DNA of 16,556 bases from CAZJTL01 sp964548905 (GTDB lineage: Bacteria > Cyanobacteriota > Cyanobacteriia > Cyanobacteriales > Xenococcaceae): the NCBI GenBank assembly GCA_964548905.1, contig CAZJTL010000112.1, positions 1-16,556 on the forward strand. Direction: 5' to 3'. Positions 1 to 5,780 of this stretch are shown piece by piece. The stretch's first letter is position 1, and each line of letters begins with the position of its first letter. The notes beneath the pieces were generated by a model, which was not told where the DNA came from, ran no database searches, and saw nothing but the letters and a program-made list of their open reading frames with translations. The position numbers and the translations under genes were made by a program.

Positions 1-288
1 TTAGTATTGCTGTTAGCTACAGAATTGCAGTTTGGACGAATAAGAAAAGAACGCTGGGAAGCAAGAACTTTAGATTTAGATTTATTGTTATACGACGATT
101 TAATTTTAAATACACCTAATCTACAAATTCCTCATCCCAGAATGAGAGAAAGAGCATTTGTATTAGTTCCTTTAGCTGAAATTGCAGGCGATCGCCTTGA
201 ACCGATCTCAGAAAAATCGATCGCCGAATTAGTAAACAATGTAGACTGTTCTGGTGTTAAAGCACTTGAAATAGGAATTAAAAGGTAG
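1..288 (+). CDS. folK: 2-amino-4-hydroxy-6-hydroxymethyldihydropteridine pyrophosphokinase, C-terminal part (5' end outside window)
   Basis: HPPK transfers pyrophosphate from ATP to 6-hydroxymethyl-7,8-dihydropterin, the step before dihydropteroate synthase in cytosolic folate synthesis. The frame is open from base 1, so the start lies upstream of the window; about 95 of the usual 160-180 residues are visible. Family signatures are clear: the ELQFGRIRKERWEARTLDLD block, with the R-x-x-R-W and L-D-L-D-L-L-L-Y-D-D residues that bind ATP and two Mg ions, then IPHPRMRERAFVLVPLAEIA near the substrate pocket. The TAG stop shares its last base with a possible GTG start of the next gene, so the two are probably co-transcribed. 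I see no sign of damage in the visible part. Confidence 0.93.
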   Translation, partial: LVLLLATELQFGRIRKERWEARTLDLDLLLYDDLILNTPNLQIPHPRMRERAFVLVPLAEIAGDRLEPISEKSIAELVNNVDCSGVKALEIGIKR

Positions 289-305
289 TGGGAGAAATCA
301 ATAAT

Positions 306-854
306 ATGTCACCAGGAACAGAACCAGCAGAAATTTTACAACAGCGTCTTTTTTATAAGGGTCGTAAATTTGATTACGAAGTAATTAGATTACGCTTACC
401 AAATGGTGTTGAAGGAGATTGGGAATGTGTTCGTCATCCTGGAGGTGCGTTAGTTGTACCTGTTACTCCAGAAGGAAAGTTAGTTTTGGTAAAGCAATAT
501 CGTTTTGCTGTTGAGGGAAGAATTTTAGAGTTTCCTGCTGGTACTGTGGAAATCGATGAAGATCCCGCAGAAACAATTAAGAGAGAGATTGAAGAAGAAA
601 CTGGATATCGTGCTAACAAGTGGCGATCGCTTGGTAATTTTCCTCTTGCACCTGGTTATTCTGATGAGTATATTTATGCTTTCTTGGCTCAGGATTTGGA
701 AAAGTTAGAAAAACCGCCCGAACAGGATGATGATGAGGATATTGAGGTGGTTTTGATGAGTCCTGAAGCTTTAGAACAGGCGATTTTAGCTGGTGAACCG
801 ATCGATGCGAAGTCGATCGCTAGTTTTTTCTTGGCGCGTCCTTATTTAGGGTAG
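306..854 (+). CDS. NUDIX hydrolase, ADP-ribose pyrophosphatase type
   Basis: Probably cleaves ADP-ribose or a similar nucleoside diphosphate derivative to AMP and ribose 5-phosphate. A complete NUDIX box lies at residues 79-101 (G-x5-E-x7-R-E-I-E-E-E-T-G-Y), supplying the Mg-binding glutamates. It is preceded by EFPAG, and the PLAPGYSDE stretch about 13 residues after it resembles the segment typical of ADP-ribose pyrophosphatases. I chose ATG at 306 (182 aa) because GGGAG at 290-294 sits 11 bases upstream and the protein then starts MSPGTEPAEI. A GTG at 288 would add six residues and overlap the folK stop by one base. The tight junction suggests an operon with folK. The family call is firm; the exact substrate is inferred. 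Confidence 0.92.
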   Translation: MSPGTEPAEILQQRLFYKGRKFDYEVIRLRLPNGVEGDWECVRHPGGALVVPVTPEGKLVLVKQYRFAVEGRILEFPAGTVEIDEDPAETIKREIEEETGYRANKWRSLGNFPLAPGYSDEYIYAFLAQDLEKLEKPPEQDDDEDIEVVLMSPEALEQAILAGEPIDAKSIASFFLARPYLG

Positions 855-989
855 TTTCACGCTCCAGACGCGGAGAGGCTCCAGAAGAAGAGAAGAAAAG
901 TTGCCATCTATTCTCTGAGCAAGATGAATTCGATCCCTTAAGTTGAGAAAGCTAAAATATGATTAGTTTGGGCTTAGTATCTATTAGCT

Positions 990-1547
990 ATGACTCTTAG
1001 CGATGTTCGTTTGTGGACTGTTGATGAATATCATCGCATGTTGGATGCGAAAATTTTGACCGAGCGCGATCGTGTAGAGTTAATCGGTGGGAAAATAATT
1101 TATATGAGTCCGCAGCGTCCCCCTCATTCTGCAACTGTACAACGTGCATCTAGTTATCTTAAAAAGATTCTAGGCGATCGCGCTACAGTTCGCATTCAAG
1201 CTCCAATTACTTTATCTATTAATTCCGAGCCTGAACCAGATATTGCTATAGTTAGAAACGACGCTCGTGATTATTTTGATCGCCATCCGAGTGCAGCAGA
1301 TACTTTTTTATTAATAGAAGTAGCAGATACAACTCTAACTAAAGATATTACTATTAAAGCATCTATTTATGCTGAAGTAGGAATTAGCGAATATTGGGTG
1401 CTTGATGTCAACAATCGACAAGTTTATCTATTTCGTCAACCAAAAGAAGATAAATATGAAGAAATGAGTATCTTATCGATAGATTTAGAAATTTATCTAT
1501 TAGCTTTTCTCGAAACTAAAGTCAAAGTATCTAATTTATTTCCTTGA
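990..1547 (+). CDS. Uma2 family (DUF820) putative PD-(D/E)xK nuclease
   Basis: A 185-residue member of the Uma2/DUF820 family, which is greatly expanded in cyanobacteria and has a restriction-endonuclease-like fold but no established cellular role. The family pattern is complete: LTERDRVELIGGKIIYMSP (about 23-41, with E30), SEPEPDIAIV (79-88, D84), TFLLIEVADTTL (105-116, E110), and K123 before YAEVGISEYWVLDV (127-140). These match the acidic and lysine positions of the nuclease core, so it looks intact. The ATG at 990 follows a 135-base spacer after the NUDIX gene. It converges with the metF-like gene, from which it is separated by a 100-base spacer holding an inverted repeat. Confidence 0.92.
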   Translation: MTLSDVRLWTVDEYHRMLDAKILTERDRVELIGGKIIYMSPQRPPHSATVQRASSYLKKILGDRATVRIQAPITLSINSEPEPDIAIVRNDARDYFDRHPSAADTFLLIEVADTTLTKDITIKASIYAEVGISEYWVLDVNNRQVYLFRQPKEDKYEEMSILSIDLEIYLLAFLETKVKVSNLFP

Positions 1548-1580
1548 AAAATAAATGAGGTTGTTTTAACTGTTTCTCAA

Positions 1581-1620
1581 TGCTCGATCTACAAAATTTA
1601 TGCTTTAAAAAGATCGAGCA
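1581..1620. terminator. Inverted repeat between convergent genes, possible bidirectional terminator
   Basis: TGCTCGATCT (1581-1590) and AGATCGAGCA (1611-1620) are perfect 10-base complementary arms around a 20-base AT-rich loop. The position, between the stops of two convergent genes, suits a terminator for both. The loop is long and neither side has a clear run of T, so it is not a textbook intrinsic terminator. Confidence 0.4.
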
Positions 1621-1648
1621 AATTAAAGATAGTTATTACTAGAAATAT

Positions 1649-2539
1649 TTATTCAATTGCCGCAATACCAGCTAAATCTAAAATTTTTGCAATTAAATCT
1701 TCTTTTTTAACAGCCATCATATGCACACCATGACAGATTTGTTGGGCAAGTTTTACTTGTTCGGCGGCAATTTTCATGCCTTCTTCAAGGGGTTTTTTCG
1801 CTTTAGCTAGGCGATCGATTGTCTCTTGGGGAATATTAACCCCTGGAACATAACGATTGATAAAATCGGCATTTTTAGCAGATTTAAGCAGAAAAATACC
1901 AGCTAAAATAGGTTTACCGCTATCGACAGCTACTTGAGTCATAAATTTATCCAGGCGATCGAAATCAGTAATTAATTGACTCTGGAAAAACTGCGCCCCT
2001 GCTTCTATTTTTCGCTCAAATCGCTTTTGTAAACTCGACCAACTTTTTAATTGAGGATCGACAGCCGCACCTGCAAATAAATCCGTTTGTCCGTCAGGTA
2101 AGGGCTTATGATTGAGATCGAAACCACTATTTAGTTCACTAATTACCCTTAATAGCCTTACCGATTCTAAGTCAAACACTGCTTTTGCGTCTGGGTGATC
2201 GCCAGCTTTAACTGGATCGCCAGTAAGAGCAAGTATATTACGAATTCCCAAGGCATGAGCGCCCAATAAATCTGCTTGTAAACCGATCGAATTGCGATCG
2301 CGACAAGTTATTTGGCAAATTGGTTCAATTTCATGTTGGTGTAAAATCAGCGAAGCTGTCAGCGAAGACATTCTCAATACGGCGCGACTACCATCGGTAA
2401 TATTGACAGCATGAACTCTTCCTTTAAGAGTTTTTGCCATCGCTAACATATGAGTTGCATCTCCGCCTTTTGGTGGTGCAACTTCAGCAGTAATTAAAAA
2501 TTCTCCAGTTTGAACGGCGCGACGAAACCTATCTGTCAT
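1649..2539 (-). CDS. metF: Methylenetetrahydrofolate reductase (MetF-like)
   Basis: Predicted FAD enzyme reducing 5,10-methylene-THF to 5-methyl-THF, the methyl donor for methionine synthase. At 296 aa it has the usual length of bacterial MetF. Visible signatures are FLITAEVAPPKGGD (14-27; E19 aligns with the catalytic glutamate of the EFFPP motif in other MetF), the strand VNITDGSRAV (45-54), QITCRDRN (76-83) and the flavin-site loop NILALTGDP (101-109, D108). The C-terminal half (GIFLLKSAKNADFI, VPGVNIPQETIDRL) also matches MetF. ATG at 2539 starts MTDRFRRAVQTGEF. It stands alone on its strand with a gene-poor region upstream, so it probably has its own promoter. A MetF-related protein of slightly different specificity cannot be excluded. 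Confidence 0.88.
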   Translation of the reverse strand: MTDRFRRAVQTGEFLITAEVAPPKGGDATHMLAMAKTLKGRVHAVNITDGSRAVLRMSSLTASLILHQHEIEPICQITCRDRNSIGLQADLLGAHALGIRNILALTGDPVKAGDHPDAKAVFDLESVRLLRVISELNSGFDLNHKPLPDGQTDLFAGAAVDPQLKSWSSLQKRFERKIEAGAQFFQSQLITDFDRLDKFMTQVAVDSGKPILAGIFLLKSAKNADFINRYVPGVNIPQETIDRLAKAKKPLEEGMKIAAEQVKLAQQICHGVHMMAVKKEDLIAKILDLAGIAAIE

Positions 2540-2671
2540 TGCTATAACTTTGATTTTTCTTAATATTTCTGCTTATTATCGAATTTGTCAAACTACTTTT
2601 GCTATTTTTTTCATAAGACTAGTGCAAGAAGGCAGTAGTTTACAATTCTGAAAGAGAGACTTAATGAATAA

Positions 2672-2950
2672 ACACAGATTTTAAACAAATCTGTTCGACA
2701 GCAAATAACAGGGATTGTCGTCAATCAAAAATTAAATATCTCTAAGACAAAATTAAAGGCTTTTCGGGCAACTCTCTATCAAATCGAACAAGAAGGCTTA
2801 TCGGAGAAAAAATGGGGCAATTCACCCGATCTAATCGCTGCGATCGCTGGATTTGCTAATTATGTAGCTATGATTAATCCCGATAAAGGTAGAGAGTTTC
2901 TAAAATCGATCGAACGAATTAAGCAGAAATACGACCGTAATTATTTGTAG
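2672..2950 (+). pseudogene. Reverse transcriptase (RVT_1, retron/intron-type) C-terminal remnant
   Basis: Reading from 2672 to the TAG at 2948-2950 gives about 92 residues with the hallmark C-terminal end of bacterial RNA-directed DNA polymerases: KSVRQQITGIVVNQKLNIS, then FRATLYQIEQEGL, KKWGNSPDLIAAI, GFANYVAMINPDKG and a basic tail ending KQKYDRNYL. In intact enzymes this follows the fingers-palm region with the YADD catalytic box, which is absent here. In-frame stops occur at 2669-2671 and 2636-2638 and no start codon is usable, so this is a 5'-truncated relic. The preceding ~130 bases show no recognisable palm domain. Whether the source was a retron-like gene or a group II intron protein cannot be decided from this fragment. 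Confidence 0.85.
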
Positions 2951-2953
2951 TAT
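2940..2953. repeat. 14-bp direct repeat, left copy
   Basis: ATTATTTGTAGTAT occurs here and identically at 3695-3708. This copy covers the last codons and stop of the reverse transcriptase remnant. A nine-base piece (TTGTAGTAT) recurs at 3031-3039. It could be a trace of an insertion or recombination, or chance in AT-rich DNA. Confidence 0.5.
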
Positions 2954-3074
2954 GCTAAATTAGACTTGGAATAGCGATCGAGTTTACAAAGCTGTAGCTT
3001 GGGTTCTGTATGCCCAACTGGTGCGCCTACTTGTAGTATGAGCGTATACCGCCGAGTACTCTAACTATTTCACA

Positions 3075-3146
3075 GCTTGATTAGCTCAGTGGTAGAGCGA
3101 TTGCCTTATCAGTGATGCGTCACAGGTTCGATTCCTGTATCAAACA
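3075..3146 (+). tRNA. tRNA, anticodon loop reads UAU (putative tRNA-Ile for AUA), non-canonical
   Basis: The 72 bases fold as a cloverleaf: acceptor GCTTGAT/ATCAAAC (3075-3081 / 3139-3145, one C-A mismatch at pair 2-71), D stem GCTC/GAGC (3084-3087 / 3095-3098) with the standard AGTGGTA loop, and anticodon stem ATTGC/GTGAT (3100-3104 / 3112-3116, with G-U pairs). Loop CTTATCA puts TAT at 3107-3109; variable loop is 5 bases; T stem ACAGG/CCTGT is perfect around TTCGATT. Oddities are a pyrimidine (C) where position 37 is nearly always a purine, and no encoded CCA (CCC follows the discriminator A). AUA is usually read in bacteria by a lysidine-modified CAU tRNA, so a UAU tRNA is unusual. It could be a mobile-element tRNA or a decaying gene. 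Confidence 0.7.
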
Positions 3147-3148
3147 CC

Positions 3149-3224
3149 CAAAAGTTAGCTCAATTGGTAGAGCAATCGACTCATAATCGATGTGTAATAG
3201 GTTCGATTCCTATACTTTTCACCA
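3149..3224 (+). tRNA. tRNA with CAU anticodon (elongator Met or Ile2), CCA encoded
   Basis: Acceptor arms are CAAAAGT (3149-3155) and ACTTTTC (3214-3220). Six pairs match and the outermost is C-C. D stem GCTC/GAGC (3158-3161 / 3170-3173) encloses AATTGGTA. Anticodon stem ATCGA/TCGAT (3175-3179 / 3187-3191) is perfect, with loop CTCATAA and anticodon CAT at 3182-3184. T stem ATAGG/CCTAT encloses TTCGATT. Discriminator A3221 is followed by encoded CCA. The unpaired 1-72 position recalls initiator tRNA, but the anticodon stem lacks the three G-C pairs initiators carry, so elongator Met or lysidine-type Ile is more likely. It starts two bases after the preceding tRNA, so both are probably cut from one transcript. 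Confidence 0.78.
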
Positions 3225-3536
3225 AAACCCTCGTCCTGGGTAAGGACACTTTGTTAGGGACAAAGCAAATCGATAGTGATATCGAAAAGTTTTTATTGGA
3301 GCAAATCCAATAATATTCTTACATTACTCTGTCATGCAGGTGTTTGCTAACAGTCACGAAGCCAGCGCAACTGTATCTCTCCCTTACTTGAGTTTGTCCT
3401 TCGTTTTCCACATCCGTTTCTCTGCGGAGATTCTCGAACTGGCAAACTGAACGGCATATTCGATCGCTGTTTTCTTTCTTGCGATTACCTTCGGAAGGAC
3501 GCGATTTCGAGGGAAACCTCTGAATTAAGAGGATGC

Positions 3537-3561
3537 CAAATCTGAATCGAATTCAGATTTG
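3537..3561. repeat. Perfect 11-bp-arm hairpin
   Basis: CAAATCTGAAT (3537-3547) and ATTCAGATTTG (3551-3561) are exactly complementary around a CGA loop. No T run follows on either strand, so it is not a classical terminator. It is the most stable structure in the hairpin-rich spacer. Confidence 0.7.
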
Positions 3562-3694
3562 CCGATCTCATCCGTAGCCATCCGTGTAGTTTTGAGAAGA
3601 TTGTAGCTTTCCTAATCCAGTTTTGGAGAAGCTTTTGCCCGCATCGTCACTGTAAACCCTGTACTGACGGAGTAGAAAAAAATATATTACATGT

Positions 3695-3708
3695 ATTATT
3701 TGTAGTAT
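3695..3708. repeat. 14-bp direct repeat, right copy
   Basis: Second identical copy of ATTATTTGTAGTAT, 755 bases downstream of the first. The two copies bracket both tRNA genes and nearly all of the hairpin-rich stretch. Confidence 0.5.
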
Positions 3709-3755
3709 AATTAAAGCCAAGGATAGTAAACTGTCGATGCACTTAAGTTTTTTTA

Positions 3756-3797
3756 TATAGCATTGCTAAATGATATATAGCGTCTCTAAATGAGATA
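3756..3797. repeat. Imperfect tandem pair upstream of the SPFH gene
   Basis: Two adjacent units share TATAGC-N4-CTAAATGA followed by TA or GATA (3756-3775 and 3776-3797). Placed 100-140 bases before the SPFH start, they could be a repeated binding site or just spacer repeats. No partner regulator is visible. Confidence 0.4.
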
Positions 3798-3824
3798 TAA
3801 ACAATTTCTCAGACAAGAGTGCCT

Positions 3825-3860
3825 ATTGCCTATTGCCTATTGCCTTTTGCCTTTTGCCTA
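3825..3860. repeat. Short tandem repeats TTGCCTA / TTGCCTT
   Basis: Seven-base units TTGCCTA and then TTGCCTT run head to tail here. This is the short tandem repetitive type common in cyanobacterial spacers. They keep a reading frame open in front of the SPFH gene without being part of it. Confidence 0.75.
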
Positions 3861-3861
3861 T

Positions 3862-3896
3862 CCCCACCAATAAATTTAATTTTGTCCAACTACTTA
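3862..3896. repeat. 35-bp dispersed repeat, copy 1
   Basis: CCCCACC, two variable bases, TAAATTTAATTTTGT, five partly variable bases and TACTTA match 14864-14898 at 31 of 35 positions. Both copies follow CCTTTTGC runs, so they are one dispersed spacer repeat. Copy 1 ends at the A of the SPFH start codon. Confidence 0.75.
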
Positions 3897-5485
3897 TGTG
3901 GTTATCTAATCCTTTCCGTTGGGTGAAATTACCCAAATTATCTCTGCAAATTTCTATGTGGAAAAGCTTTTACATCAAACCTAACGAAATTGGATTTTTA
4001 TATCATCGCAGCGATTTTAAGAAAATTTTGCAGCCAGGAACTTACACCTATGTTGGTAGACATTGGCAAATTACAACTTTCGATCGCAACAAGCCAGAAG
4101 TTCAAATTGACAATTTAGAATTGTTGTTGAGAACCAATACAGCAGAATTAGAAGAATATTTATTAATTGTCAGAACAGCGTTCGATCGCGTCGCTTTAGT
4201 ACGCTGCGGACAAAATTGGGTAAGTGTCGCACCCAATCAACTCCGTGCTTTTTGGCGTGGTTTTATTGAAGTAGAATCTTATCTGTTCGACTTAGAAGAA
4301 AGTTTGGAATTACCTGCTGAGTTTGTCCAGCAATTGCGTGGAATCAATCTAAATGGCTTGAAAAAGTTCCAAATTTCAGAATCTGAGATCGGTTTACTAT
4401 ACATTCAAAATAATTTTGTTCGACCACTTGAAGCGGGAGAATATGCTTATTGGGCTGTCAATCGAGATGTAGCTGTGCGGACTCTTAGTCGTATTCTACC
4501 TAACCCCGATTTTCCTTTGGAGGATGTATTAATTGAAAAACACCCCGACTTTGTAGCCCAATACTGCGAAATCTTACAATTGCAGGGACAACAAGTAGCG
4601 ATCGTGCGCTATCTGGGGAAAGTTATTGCTATTTTGCCACCCACAAGCCGTAAGTTGTTTTGGCAGGGTGTTGAGGTAGAAATTATCGATATTAGCAGTG
4701 ATGCTAAATTGTCGTCTAATTTAGTCTCGGAATTGATTTCAGGTTCTCAAGAAGTTCTCTTGCTCAGTCATAATAGTTTGCATATTCGCGAAGTACCTAC
4801 ACAGCACGTTGGGTTATTGTACATAAATCAAGAATTTCAAATGCAACTTCAGCCTGGACTACATGCTTGGTGGTTGTTTGGACGCTCTTTTAGTACCGAA
4901 GTATTTGATTTGCGCTTGCAAGATCTTGAAGTATCAGGACAAGATATCCTTTCCAAGGATAAAGTACCTCTACGCTTGAATTTAACGGCTGGTTTTCGCA
5001 TTCAAGATGCACTTAGGGCTAAAAACGGTTTATCAGATGTTTCTGGTTACTTGTACAAAGAGTTACAATTCGCTTTACGTGCAGCAGTAGGCGAACAAAC
5101 ATTAGATGCCTTACTAGAAGATAAAGGAGCGATCGATCGCTCTGTAGCTGAATATATTCGCACCAAAACCGCAGACTATGGAATTGAAGTAGATTCTGTC
5201 GGGGTGAAAGATATTATTTTACCTGGTGAGATTAGAGCGATCTTGAGTAAGGTAGTAGAAGCAGAAAAAGCCGCTCAAGCTAACGTCGTCAGACGCAGAG
5301 AAGAAACCGCCGCTACCCGTAGTATGTTGAATACAGCAAGAGTGATGGAAGATAATCCTGTCGCCTTGCGTATGAAGGAACTAGAGGTATTAGAACGGAT
5401 TGCTGAAAAGATCGATCGAATTCAAGTTAATGGTAGCTTGGATAGTATTTTGACTGAGTTGATTCGGATTAATCGAGCAACTTGA
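3896..5485 (+). CDS. SPFH/band-7 (slipin-like) protein with three N-terminal modules
   Basis: With ATG at 3896 the protein is 529 aa. Three related modules follow one another: FYIKPNEIGFLYHRSDFKK (25-43), FQISESEIGLLYIQNNF (158-174) and IREVPTQHVGLLYINQEF (297-314). Each continues with a P-G-x-Y/H-A/T-Y/W turn, and the first two share an AL/AIVR...FW(R/Q)G block. The third runs into the SPFH domain (about 339-460: DLRLQDLEVSGQDILSKDKV, YLYKELQFALRAAVGEQTL, IEVDSVGVKDIILPGEIR). A charged, probably coiled-coil tail follows (455-529, EAEKAAQANVVRRREE). SPFH proteins form membrane-associated rings or scaffolds; no clear transmembrane helix is visible here. The open frame upstream lies in repeats, so 3896 is the earliest credible start. 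ATG 3956 (MWKSFYIKPNEIG) is a strong alternative giving 509 aa. Confidence 0.88.
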   Translation: MWLSNPFRWVKLPKLSLQISMWKSFYIKPNEIGFLYHRSDFKKILQPGTYTYVGRHWQITTFDRNKPEVQIDNLELLLRTNTAELEEYLLIVRTAFDRVALVRCGQNWVSVAPNQLRAFWRGFIEVESYLFDLEESLELPAEFVQQLRGINLNGLKKFQISESEIGLLYIQNNFVRPLEAGEYAYWAVNRDVAVRTLSRILPNPDFPLEDVLIEKHPDFVAQYCEILQLQGQQVAIVRYLGKVIAILPPTSRKLFWQGVEVEIIDISSDAKLSSNLVSELISGSQEVLLLSHNSLHIREVPTQHVGLLYINQEFQMQLQPGLHAWWLFGRSFSTEVFDLRLQDLEVSGQDILSKDKVPLRLNLTAGFRIQDALRAKNGLSDVSGYLYKELQFALRAAVGEQTLDALLEDKGAIDRSVAEYIRTKTADYGIEVDSVGVKDIILPGEIRAILSKVVEAEKAAQANVVRRREETAATRSMLNTARVMEDNPVALRMKELEVLERIAEKIDRIQVNGSLDSILTELIRINRAT

Positions 5486-5693
5486 AGGATTTCACTTCCA
5501 AGACTGGACCAATCATAGCAAAGGTCATGATGTCATCGCGAACTTGTCCTTTGACTTCAACTGTTCCCGAAGCTTGCTCCAATTCTTTTGGAGCATCTTT
5601 GAGTTCGTAGGTTGTACCTTCTTTAGTTACTAATGCCCAAACTCCAGTACCGATGTCTTTTTTTTCAACTGTGCCTGTAACTGTAATAGTCAT
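5469..5693 (-). CDS. Small conserved-looking protein, function unknown
   Basis: A 74-residue protein, MTITVTGTVEKKDIGTG at the N-terminus and VLEVKSFKLLD at the end. It alternates hydrophobic and polar residues (TVTGTV, WALVTKEGTTYEL, TVEVKGQV, LEVKSF), which suggests a small all-beta fold such as an OB barrel; that is inference. I chose ATG 5693. A longer version from ATG 5756 would add 21 hydrophobic residues (MSNIIPQISTLIRNLISFLL) that could act as a membrane anchor; neither start has a strong ribosome site. Its last 17 bases overlap the end of the SPFH gene on the other strand. It lies downstream of the fructosamine-kinase gene on the same strand, 24 bases from that stop if the long form is used. 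Confidence 0.7.
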   Translation of the reverse strand: MTITVTGTVEKKDIGTGVWALVTKEGTTYELKDAPKELEQASGTVEVKGQVRDDIMTFAMIGPVLEVKSFKLLD

Positions 5694-5780
5694 AACGAGA
5701 AGAAATGAAATAAGGTTACGGATGAGTGTTGAGATCTGAGGAATGATGTTACTCATAAAGTATACTGGGATTATTTTTTT

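Larger units (their letters stand above)
3225..3740. other. Hairpin-rich non-coding stretch after the tRNA pair
   Basis: No ORF here is convincing; the longest on the plus strand that I traced is 38 codons at 3334-3450, without a ribosome site or recognisable sequence. Instead there are successive hairpins: GTCCT/AGGAC (3233-3247), CTTTGT/ACAAAG (3249-3265), TCGATA-GTGA-TATCGA (3270-3285), TATTGGA/TCCAATA (3294-3312), TCTC/GAGA (3419-3430), CCTT/AAGG (3488-3498), GAGG-GAAA-CCTC (3509-3520) and a strong one at 3537-3561. This suggests a structured RNA or a decayed mobile element. I do not recognise tmRNA, RNase P, 6S or a group II domain V. Confidence 0.4.

Noticed and set aside
3149..3224. 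Initiator tRNA-fMet
   Set aside because: The C-C at 1-72 fits, but the anticodon stem lacks the three consecutive G-C pairs of initiators.
3294..3400. Partial resemblance to a cobalamin riboswitch (TTGGAGCAAATCCAA, then GCGCAACTGTA on the plus strand; ACCTGCATGAC on the minus strand)
   Set aside because: The conserved blocks are on different strands or too far apart (over 50 bases where about 10-20 are expected), the GGTG core is altered, and no cobalamin gene follows.
3334..3450. 38-codon ORF MQVFANSHEASATVS...
   Set aside because: No ribosome site, no recognisable domain, and it overlaps the hairpins; probably chance.
3019..3740. Group II intron ribozyme (GTGCGCC near 3020 resembles an intron 5' end, next to a reverse transcriptase relic)
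   Set aside because: No domain V hairpin of the expected AGCC...GGTTC form was found, and the reverse transcriptase fragment lies upstream of the supposed 5' end.
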